Below are positions 10,425 through 23,627 of a DNA stretch of 64,000 nucleotides, in pieces. A program made the translations under genes and the position numbers. Within the stretch, counting starts at the first letter, position 1; each line of letters opens with the position of its first letter. The notes below the pieces were generated by a model, which was given only the letters and a program-made list of their open reading frames with translations, was not told the origin of the DNA and made no database searches. Origin of the DNA: Sciurus carolinensis (taxonomy: Eukaryota; Chordata; Mammalia; Rodentia; Sciuridae); assembly GCF_902686445.1 (NCBI RefSeq), contig NC_062227.1, positions 26,900,777 through 26,964,776 of the forward strand. The letters run 5' to 3'.

Positions 10425-12069
10425 AAGGATGTAAATATAATAAGAGCATTATTAATTTTTCTATAATATTTCCTGAAAATATTTTATTTAACTCTGTATA
10501 TTTTTTAAAAGTCCTCATCACTACTAAAGCCATGTTTTAAGTGCTCTAATATGATTTTTAAATGCACATTATTTTTACTTTAGAAAACATTGTTTGAGAT
10601 GCAGATGTTGACCCATGCATGAAAATGTGGCTTATGACACAAGGATTCATTTACAAAACACTATCATAGTTCCTTCTCTTTGGGTTTATATCTATCTTTA
10701 GTTTATATTTGTGATCTCCACAGATGACTACAATAGTCTTTTGCTTTGTCTCTTGACCTTAGTCTTAGACCAAAAAAACTATTTACTCTGTTGATCTTTG
10801 AATAGATTATTTATAGAAACATTCAATACTTGCAACTTTTATAACACCCAAAGAAATAATTAATAAATTTACATTAAATTCCTTAATAGTCTTACTTTTT
10901 CTATCTGATGACCTCTCTCAGTAACCAAAGGACTATCAATACTTCAGGTGGTGTCTTCCCTATGTGTCAACCTTCAAAATAAAGTCACTGAGAAGAGTGC
11001 CCTGTAACATGAAACACTTATTAGTACTCGAATATAAAATGATTACACTATGTCTGACAGACATTACTAGGGACTGGGGAACCCTTGTTTCATATTCAGA
11101 TATAAGTTATTACCAGTCATACTTCTCTCATACAGAAAAGTCTCCTTCAGTTATGGTTTCTGTGTTGTACATTCAGCTACTCCTAGTAAATTTTGCCTCG
11201 CATGGTACAAGTTAAATTAATGCTTGTGAGTGAGTGAGTGAATGAATGACTGAGAAAGCATTTGCACTAGTTGAGACCTCTGTGTACATGCAGGCTACAT
11301 GATGTCCACACTCAGTGATTATATTTACATCATCGACGACATAGAATTGTATGTTCAGTGTACCATTATTTCCTGTGCCTTGTTTTAATAAAATCAACAT
11401 ATATATTGTGGCAATTTTCTGATAGGAAATAGATGTTTAAGAAAGGCACAACTGCTGTGGATGATGACCACAATAACCCCTGTGTACATGCTCAAACTGA
11501 GCTATGTAGGTCTCAAGTGATTTACTTACTTGTTAGGTCTTAAAAGCATTTCAAAAGGAAACTTTGACATTGAAAACAGCAAAATTATGTAAAATGTTTA
11601 AACCAGATATTTCTCAATATAAAATTACACAGAATTTAAAATATTTTAATTCACCATTTTATTGTGAATAACTTGATTTTAAGAAAAAAAGTATCTTGAT
11701 AAAACTGATATTTACATGTATCACGTAGTTTGAAACTTTGCAGTCAATATTGTTAATTCTAGCTCAACCTATTATGGCATTTTTGTATTTTGCAAAAGGA
11801 ATCGCTAACTTGACAACTTTATTCACACAAAAATTCACTTTTAATGAAACAAATAATGTGTTTTGAGGACATATTAAATAATTAACTTTAATTACCTAGC
11901 ATACTTCTTGTCCTATATAAATCTTATTTTAAAATGGTATTTTGTTTCACATACAAGTCATATAAATAGTCTTTAAGCACTTTCATACCTATTTTGTAGC
12001 TGTGTAAAGAAGTGTATTTTGTTATAGTCAAGTATGGTCATTACATATTTTCTACTCTTCTTCTCTAAG
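10425..12069. other. AT-rich intergenic sequence, no gene recognised
   Basis: I see no splice-flanked exon, SINE or confident LINE segment here. The small frames (10964-11215, 11212-11400) have no recognisable domain. A short gtgagtgagtgagtgaatga repeat lies at 11226-11247. Confidence 0.5.
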
Positions 12070-12083
12070 AAATATCACTTTCT

Positions 12084-13417
12084 AATATAGTCATCTCATA
12101 CTAGACAAAGGAGCCAAAAACATACAATAGAGTAAAGATATCCTGTTCAACAAATGGTGCTGGCAAAACTGGAAATCCATATGCAGTAAAATAAAATTAA
12201 ACTTCTATTTCTCACCCTGCACAAAATTCAACTCAAAATGGAGCAAGGACTTAGGAAATAGACAAGAGACACTACACCAAATAGAAGACAAAGTAGGCCT
12301 GAATCTTCATCATGTTGGCTTAAGATCAGACTTCCTTAACAAGACTCCCAAAGCACAAGAAATCAAAGCAAGAATCAATAAATGGGATGGACCCAAACTA
12401 AAAAGATTTTTCTCAGCAAAGGATACAATCAAGAATGGAAGAGAGAGCCTACAGAGTGAGGAAATCTTTTCCACACACATTTCAGGTAGAACACTTATCT
12501 CCAAAATTTATAATGAACTTACAAAACTTCACACCAAAAATACAAAGAACACAATCAATAAATGGGTCAAGGAACTGGACAGACACTTTACAGAAGACAT
12601 ACAGGTGATTAATAAATATATGAAAATGTGTTCAACATCTCTAATAATTAGAGAAATGCAAATTAAAACAACCCTAAGATTTCATCTTACTCCAATTAGA
12701 AAGGCTATTTTCAAGAACACAAACAAAAATAGGTGTTGGTGTGGATGTGGGGAAAAAAGCACACTTGTACATTGCTGGTGGAGTTTCAAATTGGTGCAAG
12801 CACTCTGGAAAGCAGTGTGGAGAATCCTCAGAAAACTTGGAACGGACCCACCTTTTGACCCAGTTATCCCATTCCTCGGTTTATACCCAAAGAACTTAAA
12901 ATTAGCATACTATAGTAACACAGTCACATCAATGTTTACAGCAGCTCAGTTCACAATAGCTAGATTGTGGAACCAACTTACATGCTCTTCAACAGATGAA
13001 TGGATAAAGAAACTGTGTTATATATACCCAATGAAATATTATTCAGCCATAAAGAAGAATAATATTATGGCCTTTGCAAATAAATGGATGGAATTGGAGA
13101 ATATCATGCTAAGTGAAATAAGCCAAGCCCAAAAAACCAAAGGCTGAATGTTTTCCATGATAAGTGGATGATGATATATAATGGGGGAAGTTGGGTGGGG
13201 AGTGAGAGAAGAATGGAGGAACTTTAGATTATGTAGATGGAAATGAGAGGGAGCGGTGGTATGAAAAATGGTGGAATGAGACACACATCATTACCCTATG
13301 TACATGTATGATTACACAAATGGTATGAATCTACATTGTGTACAACCATAGAAATGAAATGATGTACCCCATTCATGTACAAATAATCAAAATGCAATGT
13401 ATAAAAAATAGGAAAAT
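12084..13417 (+). mobile_element. 5'-truncated LINE-1 with intact 14-bp target duplication
   Basis: The 14-bp sequence aaatatcactttct occurs at 12070-12083 and 13418-13431, directly flanking an L1 3' half that ends in an A-rich tail ('ataaaaaataggaaa'). The insert starts within late ORF2 ('actagacaaaggagccaaaaac'). An open frame at 12605-13147 (180 aa) holds the C-terminal domain with CWCGCGEKSTLVHCWW, IPFLGLYPK and EWIKKLCYIYPMKYYSAIKK. It lacks the telomere-like 3' UTR block. Its divergence from 34189-36595 shows it is a different, older L1 type. Confidence 0.92.
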
Positions 13418-13431
13418 AAATATCACTTTCT

Positions 13432-13765
13432 TATCTCCTTATTAAATGCCTCTGAACTCTCATGAACAAGGTTTTCACAATCTCTCTAAACTATTTTATC
13501 ACATTGCTTGTAGAAATCTATTTTGATGAGAATATGAAGTGTCTGTAGCATATTAAACAAAAACGTGAAAAAACAATTTGTTAATATTTGCAGAATCATT
13601 GAAATGGTAGTTTAAAAATTAAATGCTGCATTATACTATTTAAATTTTCCTGAAAATTTAACACGCTTTAGTGATTTTAGATAAATATATAACACAATGT
13701 TAGTACAACTAAGCCAATGTTTCCCAAAAAGTCAGTCATACACCTTTGATGGAACAAAATACGTT
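13432..13765. other. AT-rich spacer, nothing recognised
   Basis: This is AT-rich sequence between the L1 target duplication and the T-run at the 3' end of the RPS6 pseudogene. No gene or repeat could be supported. Confidence 0.5.
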
Positions 13766-14530
13766 TTTTGAGGGTCTGATCTTATTTATTTGTTACTATT
13801 AAAAATTCTTGTTTCTAATTGAACTCGGACATAGAAGCTTTCAGAGAGTACAGCCTGTATCTCTTGGCAATCTGTTCCTGGTGTTTTTCTTTTGCTTCTT
13901 TCATTCTCTTGGTCAAAAGTTTGGCATATTCTGCGGCCTCTTCCTTATTCTTCTGAGTACGCTGCATGCACAGGCACTTGTGTTGTAGGACATGTGGCAT
14001 AACAAACTGCTGAATCTTTGGTGCTTTGGTCCTGAGTTTTTTACCTTCCTTGTTTATGGGTTTTCTTCCTTAGAGAGACTGAAAAGTTTGCAGGTCCTAC
14101 TAGCTCTTTTGAGTTCGAGTCAAGGAGGCACAGTGAAATTCATAAATTCAGGAATATCTTTCTCTCCTGTTTTTACAGTAACCAAGTTGAGAACACTCAT
14201 ATTGGTATCCACAATGCAACCGCTAACAGATTTGCACTTTCTCTCTCCAGTTGGTCTTGGTCTGTAACAGGAATGCCCCTTACTCAATAGTAGGCAAACA
14301 TGACTTTGGGTCAAGATGCCCGGTTTCATGGTGAAACTTTGCTTGTCATCCCCACCACTAATTCAGACCACATTACCCTTCCATTCTTCACCCAGAGCAT
14401 TAGCAGCAATTTCTGTGGTCATATACTTCTCATAAAAATTATAAAGTTTGAGTTTGTTGTCTACTTCAATGAGTTTCTGGCAGCCAGGAACTGGGAAGGA
14501 GATATTCAGCTTCATCTTGGTGCTGGAAAA
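13766..14530 (-). pseudogene. RPS6P: Processed pseudogene of ribosomal protein S6
   Basis: Ribosomal protein S6 is a 249-residue 40S subunit protein whose C-terminal serines are phosphorylated by S6 kinases. Read on the minus strand, the copy begins [20 protein letters not shown] at 14515. It continues through [29 protein letters not shown] and [20 protein letters not shown] (14120-14329), and then [31 protein letters not shown] (13815-14000). At least two frame changes occur. About 27-30 bp after FNLSKED (near 14075) are missing. The C-terminal serine tail ends early at a stop at 13815. The RPS6 3' UTR end (taacaaataaataagatcagac in reverse) and an adjoining T-run at 13764-13769 show it was copied from a spliced, polyadenylated mRNA. 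There are no introns and no function is expected. Confidence 0.95.
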
Positions 14531-14654
14531 AAAATATTTTTTAGGCAATACAGAGACTAACATTTTCCAAAAAAGTAACATCTTAGCATTAACATCTGTA
14601 CTAGCTAGTTATCAAAATAGTCTTCGATGAACTATTTCTTTCTGTTTCAAGCCA

Positions 14655-15185
14655 TTGTTCACATTCCAGGCCACTCTGAACCTGGACTGGCTCTGATACT
14701 TCCTTTAACCAATGGAATGTGGCAGAAATGACCTTGTGCCATTTCCAGGCTCTTTAAGAAAGCTTGACCCCCTTCTATATTTTGTGATTTGAGAAGCTCT
14801 GAGTTACCAACTGAGAAATATGTCTTCCTTCCCAGAAAGAGTGTGCAAAGAGATCACATGGAAAGCCAAGTGGAGAGAGAAGTTCTGACAGCACATGGAT
14901 AGAGGGAATAATACAGACATATCAGGGCCCCAGCTGAACCCAGAGTTCTAGCTATTCCTGCCAAGGCGCCAAGTACACAAAGACATCTGAGAGATTCCAA
15001 AATCAGTACCATCTAACTGCAGCAACAAAACAGACTCTGGGTAAGATCAGGAGAATCACCCCACAGAGCCCCAGTCAACTCTTCAATCATGAGAAATAGA
15101 AAAAAAAATATTTGTCTTTACAAAATACCACTTGGGTGATTTAGTGATTTATTATATGCAGTAGATAACCAGAAGAGAAAGTAGT
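14655..15185 (+). repeat. Ancient interspersed repeat, family not assigned
   Basis: The order 'aacctggactggctctgat', 'aaccaatggaatgtggcaga', 'agatcacatggaaagcc' and finally 'tgggtgatttagtgattta...gcagtagataacc' is that of a common, old mammalian repeat seen genome-wide (LTR-like 3' end). I cannot name the family securely. No coding potential. Confidence 0.5.
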
Positions 15186-15699
15186 CTCAAAAGCAGATAC
15201 ATTCATAGCAAAAAATGTGGGGTTGGCTTTGTTAGCAGATAACAGGTAGAGGTGGTAGGCCTGTGGATATTATTAATGAAGTCTGGAAAGATAAAGAAAT
15301 CATGATGTGAGCCTGGGGGAAAAGAACCCTAGTTATACAGTGATAGAATATTGAACAGCTGCATGAGATAATGTAGAAGATAGGAAAGACACCAGAGGAA
15401 CTTATGATTTCAGCTAAAGAAGTAGAAAGCTAAAGATGCCTTACTTACCTGGACCACCCTTGATAAAGGAGAAAAGACCTGAATTAAGCTGCAGGAGTAA
15501 CTGTTTGGTTTTCAAATAGAATTTAGAGGGAATATAATGAATTCAGGACTAGATACTTCTGAAAATATAACTAATTCTCACACTAATTCTCCCCTGGAAA
15601 ATGTTTTTCAAAATTGACTTACATCATAAATCACATTCATAGTAAAATGTGGGCTCATGTTTAAATAAATAAAATAAAATAAAAAGATATTCATAAGAT

Positions 15700-15703
<4 letters not shown>
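15186..15703. other. Unassigned sequence
   Basis: AT-rich, no gene or clear repeat. It ends in an (aaaat)n-like stretch (about 15663-15685) before the TG microsatellite. Confidence 0.4.

Positions 15704-15731
<28 letters not shown>
15704..15731. repeat. (TG)14 microsatellite
   Basis: Uninterrupted TG dinucleotides, adjoining the A-rich end of a minus-strand ID element, a common site of microsatellite birth. Confidence 0.95.
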
Positions 15732-15825
15732 ATACAGGGTATTGAACACAGGGCATTGCAGGGTATTGAACACAGGGCATTGCACATGCTAGGAAAGTAC
15801 CACTGAGCTACAACCCAGCCCTTTT
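15732..15825 (-). mobile_element. ID SINE, minus strand, with a 24-bp internal tandem duplication
   Basis: In reverse this is the tRNA-Ala-derived ID element: 'gggctgggttgtagctcagtgg' at the right end and a box-B-like region at the left. The segment gggtattgaacacagggcat (plus tgca) is present twice in tandem, at about 15737-15760 and 15761-15784, so the box B region is duplicated. Confidence 0.8.
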
Positions 15826-15851
15826 TTGAAATTTTATTTCTTTTTTAAAAA

Positions 15852-16098
15852 TATTTTTTATAGCTGTAGATGGACAGCATGCCTTTATTTTATTTGTTTA
15901 TTTTTATGTGATGCTAAGGATGGAACTCAGGGTCTCACACATGCTAGGTACGTTTTCTGCCACTGAGCTACAGTCCCAGCCCTTAAAAAGTTGTTTATGA
16001 GACTGGCTCTCACCAAGTTGCCAGACTATCCTTGAACGTGTGATTCTCCTGCCTCAGCCTCCTGAGTAGCTGGGTTTAGAAGTGTGCTCTAGTTGAGT
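15852..16098 (-). mobile_element. B1-dID composite SINE, minus strand
   Basis: The ID half lies left in reverse ('aactcagggtctcacacatgctagg', 'gccactgagctacagtcccagccc'), preceded by an extended AT-rich tail. The B1 half lies right ('gattctcctgcctcagcctcctgagtagctgggttta'). Both halves are recognisable, which is the arrangement typical of squirrels and relatives. Confidence 0.85.
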
Positions 16099-18359
16099 CA
16101 GCTAGACCCTTTTTTTAAAAATCAGAAGAAAGAAATTTGCAGCCAAGTATGCAAACAGTTTCATACACAAAAAAAGTCTTCTGTAAACATAAGTCCATTT
16201 ATTCCTCATTGATCCTCTGTGATAAGTGAAAGGCTGACTTAGAGACCTTCTAATAATATCTTAAAAATATCATTTCATAATAAGCTGATCTGTAACTCAA
16301 ACAGAAGTGACCTGTATTAAAGAGACCTGCAGCTCCTATCTGAAGTGTATAATAATTTAACACATAGATAGCTTTAAAAGTTCATTAATAACCTGTATTA
16401 ACTCAGACTAAGGGATACAGAATTCGTAAAGGGAGAAATCTCTACCTCCAAGGATAGAAACCAAAAACAAAACAAAAAAAAAGACAAAAACTCTCAAAAT
16501 GTATATGAGGGCCATTTCTTACGGAAAATAGTGCATAAACTAAATTTTTAGAACCAAAAGTCCAAAGGAAAGAGATAATAAATTACAAAAAAGTTCCTAG
16601 GAACATATCTGTGTCTATAGAAACATACATTCCCTGCTCCAAAGCCAGTGCAACTGGCAACATGTATTTGTTTGGATTTCAGAATTGCTATGAACCAGTG
16701 CCTCTTATGTACCTTCCCAATTCCATTATCAATTGCAGTATTTCTATTTCTGTCTCACCTTTGTCACTTTTTACCAATTTCAGTCTGTCTTTAAAAGGCC
16801 TGGAGTTTTCTGGTTTTGCAATTTTGTGATCCTTAACTCACCTTGAATCATCACATAGAATGTCCAACTTATCCTAAATAAAGAGAACCATGTAGGGAGA
16901 TTACATGGAGAGGCCTCATAGTGGCTCCAAGTCTACATTAAAGTAGGGGAAGGTGGTACCCAGCCACTCCATTGCCAAAGGTAAGCCTTTCCTTCCAGAA
17001 CCAAGCACACTGGGGCAACAGACAAGTCATACACCAGCTTGGGCATTCCAGCCCCATCCACCTCTCATTGAGAATGCTGAAAGCCTTTAACTAAGAATAG
17101 CAGAAGACCCACCCAGCTGGTTCAAACCATAGGATTCTGAAAGCAGTGGAGTGATGATTGTTTCAAAATACTAAGCTTTGTAGAGGCTTCTGATGGAGCA
17201 ATAAAACAATGTGTTGTAGAAACAAATATAAGTATTTCATGACACTTATGATCCCCCAGATAGTACTTCTAATAGAGGAAGCACCCATAATCCATTCACT
17301 CATGTTGTGAATTCTTCCTGGAATTTAAGACCTACCCACAGATGCCTCAATCCTATAGACAGAAAAATTCACTATCATATTTTAGATAAAGAAATAATGT
17401 GGGTTTCTATTCAGGTACTAAATATTGAATTTGTAATCATATTGCAACATTTTTATCAGTACTTTAAATTGTCAATTCTGGAGTTGACAGTTATTGATTA
17501 TTAAAAATTTTGTAATTACACATAACTGAATTGAAATCAGACCTGTCATTGGTATTTTTGTTAGTTTTTGGTTTTTTCTTTTGTTGTTTATTTAGCCCAT
17601 CATGCATTAATACTTTAAAGCACAAATTTTAAAGCATGAAAGCAAAAACAGTGATAAAAATGCAAATACAAATGCTGGTAGTGATTAAATCAGTCATATG
17701 TCTTCAAAGAGTTATGAGAACTGAGCAAATAAATGACTTAGAGTTTTATAAATATCACCTACAAAGAAAACTAAAATGTCACTAAAATATATAGCAATAG
17801 TTGATATCTCCTCTTTTATGAACTAGCAATGAAATTTATTTCACTTTGAATAACATATTTAGAGACACAAATTAAACTAATCAATCTCATACATAATTTT
17901 GAAATACTACCAAAAGAATACTAAGGAGAATCTATCAAAACATTTGAAGTTATTTGTAAAGATATTCAAGTGCCCCAACAATAAATGTATATTGGGATAG
18001 GGAACAAATGCAAAAACTTTAGAATACTTACATATGGTGTCATGTTTAAACACAGAGAAAGAGATGCTGAATAACAGAATCTTTAGTAAATTTACTATAA
18101 AATCAAATGCTGAAAATGGTGTTTGGGTGCAGAACAAATACAAAGATAAAGTACCTTGATCAAAACTTTTAGATATTGGCAGAAAACAAAGAAATTATTA
18201 CCGTCCTAATTGTGGTCAAGTATTATTCATTAACAGCTATTTTTCAAATATGGACTAAGAAAGAATTCCATGAAGACACTATTTTTAAATTAAGCATGAA
18301 AAAATTATGACTAGAGAACATATTTCTAAGTGAACTGACATTTGTTGATGGCCACCTAA
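16099..18359. other. Unassigned intergenic sequence
   Basis: AT-rich with a slightly GC-richer part at about 16900-17170. Frames such as 16611-16829, 17307-17504 and 17907-18143 have no recognisable domain and no splice context. I see no SINE here. Confidence 0.45.
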
Positions 18360-18925
18360 GCCGGTTCCTCATCCATAGATGAATGGATAAAGAAAATGTG
18401 GTATGTATACATAATGGAGTTCTACTCAGCCATAAAGAAGAATTAAATTATGGCATTTTCTGGCAAATAGATGGAACCAGAAAACACCATGCTAAGTGAA
18501 GTAAGCCAGACTCAAAAAATAAAAGTTGAATATTTTCTTTCATATGTGAAAGCTAAAGAGAAAAAAAGGGGGAGATCTCTAGAGTAGAGAAGGGAGATTC
18601 ATAGAGTAGAAGCAACCAATCAAGGGAAAGAGAGGAAGAAAGGGAAAAAAGAACCGGAGAACGAAATTGACCAAATATACTAGGTATATGAATTAATACA
18701 CTGAAATGCATTCCAATTTTATGTATAACTCTAATACAGCCGTTGAAATATGTAAATAAACAAACAAAAGGCAGACATAGAAAAGAGGAAGGGGACCATT
18801 GGGATGGTGATAGAAGGGAAGGGGTAGTACTGAGGATTGAAATTAAGAAAACTGTCATATGCACTTAAGAATAAGTCAAAATGAACCCCACTATAATGCA
18901 CTAAAAATAAAATACATCAATTGAC
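18360..18925 (+). mobile_element. 5'-truncated L1 3' end
   Basis: It starts in the last ORF2 codons ('gatgaatggataaagaaaatgtgg', 'cagccataaagaagaat', 'atgctaagtgaagtaagcca'), runs through a purine-rich 3' UTR ('ggggaccattgggatgg') and ends near 'ctaaaaataaaatac'. It is more diverged than the copies at 7 kb and 36 kb. Confidence 0.8.
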
Positions 18926-19394
18926 AACTTCATTCCAAATAGTAACAGACTAAAAGTGATATAGTGGGTTAAACAGTGACTCTCAAGAAAATTAGTCTGC
19001 TAAGGAAAACCATTTTAGGCATTTTAAGCTTTTACAACAGAAGTGCAATATATTCTAGGTTAAGTACATTAGGGAAGGTTTTCTCCCATTTGGAATGTAC
19101 AATTATTTTAGCAACGGTATTTTAAAATCTGTTAAAAAGATCATTTATATCAAGGACAGACCTTTAAAAACCTTACTGTTCTCAGTTTTGTATAGAGATG
19201 GATAATGAATACAGACAACTGCAATTTCAAATGGAAGCACGTTGACTCATTTGGTAAGTCTTCAGTGTTTCATCAAGTAATGAAAACTTCAAATCCCACT
19301 GGAACAAATTTATTTAATCAGATTTATATACATGAATTTTCAAATTAACTGAATTCTGCACATGTATCTGCTCATTAGAGAAATCTAAATGTGT
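18926..19394. other. Unassigned AT-rich sequence
   Basis: No gene or repeat that I can support. Confidence 0.4.
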
Positions 19395-19740
19395 ATGTAT
19401 TAGTTAGTATGGTCTAGATTAAGCTGTGGCAACAAATGATGCTATCTTATCTTTGACTTGGAAAGCCAATGTGCCCTTCTCAGCTTGTCCAAGCCTCTGC
19501 TCCATGATGGTGGTCTTCATTTTAGAACCCAGCATGACAGACAACCACCCCGAATGCATTTCCAACTGCCACAGCAGAGGAAAGGAAATATAAGGAAGTA
19601 TGCACTGACCCTTGAAAACTTCCACAATAAAGTGACCCACATCATTCTATTCAACAAATTGAATGCAATAGCTTGATTTCAAGAAAAGTGGAAGCCTATC
19701 AGGGAAGGAACCCTGAGAACCAGAATCTTGGGGAACTCCC
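19395..19740. repeat. Possible ancient LTR-type repeat
   Basis: The 'gtattagttagtatggtctagattaagctg' start and the later 'cttccacaataaagtgacccacatca' resemble a conserved mammalian LTR-like repeat, but similarity is weak and the family is not assigned. Opposite-strand frames of 72-73 aa here are not convincing genes. Confidence 0.35.
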
Positions 19741-21609
19741 TAACAACATCCAGGTTTTCCCATAAGTCAAGTTTGCCTAAGAATTAAAGAGAGTGTAATT
19801 ATTACATACCTAACAGTATGCATATATACTTGATCAGAATGTGCTTTCTGTTTTCTTAATTGTGTATAAACTTTTTGATGAGTTTTCCAAAAAATTTAGA
19901 TTTTTTTTGTTTGTTTTTTACAAAAAGGCACTTGAAAAAGTGTGAAAAAGTTCTTCATAAACATTGTGCAGTCAGAGGACAGTGGTGAGCAGAGAATCAA
20001 AGGGAACTTTTTTTAAAGAATTGGTTTTCAGTGTCTTATTGCATCATAGACATAAATAATTGTTTATTTCCTTTTCTAATTTCATACTCAGAAGTTTGAT
20101 TCTTTAGTCAACCATAAAAGCTTTAAAAACAAGAGTATTCTATTCAGGAGCCACATCTTCACTTTCTACTAAGCTAGATATAACTTTATCATTGACTAAT
20201 CAAAAACATTATCATTTTTCTCACTGAGGAATATAATTTTAGGTATGCAGTTTTGCAGATTGATTAGCTTTAGCATTACTTTCACATTCTTTAACATAAA
20301 AACTTGGTTTTAATTACATTTACAGTTCCTACTTATGGCAAATGAGATATTTTTAAGTACGCAATTGGATAAAAGTTATTCTAAATACATGCATTTTAAT
20401 AAAAGATAAAATATATTATAAATATGTAGATGAGACACATATATAGCTAAAAATTGTGCAGCATTCATACAAATACCAATGTTTAGAAAGTAGTATTCTA
20501 GTGAGAGATTCAATGGTTGTTCAGAGTTAAAATAGAAAAATAATTAGCCTAAGATTGTTGTGAGTTAAAAAATTTTGTTACTTTCATGGAGACTTAGTCA
20601 TAAACAAATTTGAAAAGTTAAAAATTTAAAGTTTCACTTCCATTTGATAGAACTTGGTTTTTTATGACTCATTATTTTTAAAATGAAGTTAAAAAAAAAC
20701 ATAAAAAAGTACTGTGAAAAAAATAACTCACATAAAGGTATTTGAATATGCACATATCAATGCAACTTTTTAATGACAAATATTTGTCAGTCTCTGAATA
20801 AGCAAAGGATTTTCAGACCTATAGTGGCATTTGAACTATTACATTTTATACCATTCTTAAATTGCTTTTGAGGGGTATACAAGAAAAGGAAAAATTTCCT
20901 GCCAAATAATTTACTGCTCTGAAAGTTTATTTTTAGTCACAAGTAGTCTTAAGATAAACCAGGCAACTGCTCACTTGAGGCCATTTTAGAGATGCTGAAA
21001 AACCCTCTGGCTCCAAGAAATTACAATGAATGCTTTGATTTTGGGGTTTATGGTGTGCATGTTATTTAAACCTAAATAATAATAAAAAGGATATATTCTC
21101 ACCTATTGAGCTTTATTTTTAATTTACCATGAATAAAGTTGCTAGAAGCAAACTGAAGAAAAGAATAATATCTAATATCTTAGGTGCATGTTTGAGAGAA
21201 AAGTGAAGAAGGTAAGAATGTGAAAGAAATTAGGTCAAAGGAAATTTTCAAAAATTTCACAATTCTATTTAGGGATGGCCCTAACAATCTAAAGTAGTTT
21301 CAAACGACATCCCAAAAATGCATGGCAGATGCCTGAAGACCAACCTAGAGTTCAGTACTATTAGAGCCAAAGTGACAGATTTCCAAACTCTGTTTTCAGC
21401 ATTACAATCATGAAGACACAACTATATTCTCACCAGCATGGGATGAGGAGAGCATTCTATCTAATGTATTTTTCCCAGTGAGCATGGTAGGTCCTGCTCC
21501 TCTGATTCTTGTATCCAGTTTAGGATCTCTGAGCCCTTTTAGGAGAGTACTTTTGGGGTGGTGCCCCACTCAAGTTAGAATGTCAGCATGCTATCAAATA
21601 CCAGTCTTA
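19741..21609. other. Unassigned AT-rich intergenic sequence
   Basis: A low-GC stretch with several A/T runs. No frame longer than about 60 codons, SINE or diagnostic LINE motif was found. Confidence 0.45.
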
Positions 21610-21715
21610 AGGCTGGTGTTATGTCTCAGTGGTAGAGCGTTTCCCTAGCATGTGAGAGGCACTGGGTTCAATTCTCAGCACCACATAAAAATAAATAAAC
21701 AAACAAACAAAGGTT
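21610..21715 (+). mobile_element. ID SINE
   Basis: 'ggctggtgttatgtctcagtggtagagcg' (box A) and 'cactgggttcaattctcagcacca' (box B) are followed by an (aataaataaacaaacaaaca) tail. It is tRNA-derived but has no clover-leaf-quality tRNA, so it is a SINE and not a tRNA gene. Confidence 0.88.
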
Positions 21716-22214
21716 AAAAGAAAACAAATGTTTTTAAGAAGAAAAACCACCAGTCTGCTTAGAATCAGTTATCTAATTAGATAAAAGTTATTTAGTGGGT
21801 TGACATCAAGCTTCCCTTTGTAAGAATTGCTGTATGGATTGTAGGAAAGGGCTACTTTATGGGGAAGGAGGGCTATACAATAGGTATAGGAATATTATTT
21901 TTCAAATTAAAAGATTAAAACTACAAAAGGACATACAAAAATACTTGGACCTTCAAAAATGAAATTAGATAGAGACCCAAAGAAAATGGAGCAACAGTTT
22001 GTATAGACATATGTAGAAAAAAATATGGTGATAACCATCACTACCTAAAGGTACGTGCATTTGGTAAGAATTTTAGAAATGGAAGGAATCATGAGGACAT
22101 ATTTAGTCTAGTCCTATTATTTTACAAACTGAGATTATCACTTTTTCCACACTCACTCTATCCTCAAGTGGAGAGTAAAGCTATTTTAATCAATCAAAAC
22201 CTAAAGAAGGCAAC

Positions 22215-23235
22215 ACAAAAAATATGATATAGGAAAGAAAAAATGACAAATTGGATATTATAAATTAAAGCATCTCTTCTGCAAAATACAATTAAAATTC
22301 AAACACATGGGCCATAGACTGGGAAAAAATATTTGTAAAATACATATATATAGGTAAAAACATACTGAAAATACATAAAGAACTCTTAAAATTCAATAAT
22401 AAGAAAACAGGAAATCAATAAATTTAGACAAAAATTCTGGAAAGACTCTTCTCCAGAGAAGACACATGGATGTTAAATAAACTCATGAAGAGCATTCTAT
22501 GTCATGTGTAATTAAGCGAATGTTAATAGCAAGATAGGACAACACACCATTAGGATGACTTAATAAAACAAAATACACTGACAATACCAATTGCTGGTAA
22601 AGGTATGGAGCAATAGGCAAGGTTCACAGCTTATTCACAGCTGGTGAGAATGCAAAATGTTCCAACCACTTTGGAAGACAATTTACAAATCTAAGCATAA
22701 TTTTACTCACTAATCCAGCAACCATGCCCCTTGGTGTTTATCCATTTGATTTTAAGCTTGTATTCATATAAAAACCGTATACCAATATTTATAGGAAAAT
22801 TGTATAACCATCAAACATGGCAGTAACCAAGATATCCTTCAGCAGATGAACTAGCACACCAAGTATTAGTTATCGATGTAATAAAATTCTGCCCGGCAAG
22901 AAAAAAAATGAAATATTCACACAAAGGTATGGATGAAGTTTAAACACACATCACTGAGTAAAAGAAGACACTCTGAAAAGGTCGCAGACTATGTGATGGT
23001 CTAAAGAAAGCACAACTATAGAAATACTCAGTGATTTCCAGGGTTTCTGGAAGACTGAGTTACAGCAGGATTTGAATAGGTAGGTGAAGGACAAAAAAGT
23101 ATGTTTATGATGGTAAAAGCATTCTTTATGAGATTCCAAATATGGGATACTCCAAAATGCATGACAATATGCATTTGTCAAAACCCACAGGACTTACAGA
23201 AAATAGAATGAACCTTAATGTTAATTTTTTTAAAA
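22215..23235 (+). mobile_element. Old L1 fragment (late ORF2 and 3' UTR)
   Basis: Segments follow late L1 ORF2 in order: 'aaattggatattataaattaaa', 'gggccatagactgggaaaaaat', 'aactcttaaaattcaataa', 'cacaccattaggatgac', 'gctggtgagaatgcaaaatg' and then an ancient 3' region. The sequence is heavily decayed with no open frame. Confidence 0.7.
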
Positions 23236-23351
23236 AAATATCCTTTAGGAGGCTGGGGAAATGAATAAGACTGTGACAGGAAAATCTAATTGTTTTATAA
23301 GTGCATGAAATAATCTCATAAAAATTGTAAATGGCAAGAAGTATTGTCCCA

Positions 23352-23473
23352 AGTAAATTTTGAAAGGAACAGATTCTTTAAAACTAAAGGTGAACGGAAC
23401 TGTATATAAGCACCATACTTCAGTTGACAAGATGATTTCTCATGGGTGTATAAGCTAATATTTCTGAAACTGC
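23352..23473 (+). repeat. 122-bp inverted repeat, left arm
   Basis: It matches the reverse complement of 24607-24728 at 121 of 122 positions (A here at 23369, G in the other arm) with no gaps. Similarity ends abruptly at both edges. It does not match any repeat family I recognise. Confidence 0.95.
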
Positions 23474-23627
23474 TAAATATGCACACTAGAATTGAACAAT
23501 TAAGCAAGTGAATGCCAGATGGTAGGAGTGAGGTTTCTTACTGTTGGTGTGAGGATTTACATACAGATTAACCAAGGGTAGAGATTTCCATATGGTTGTA
23601 GATTAGAGTTGGAGACATCAGTATTAA

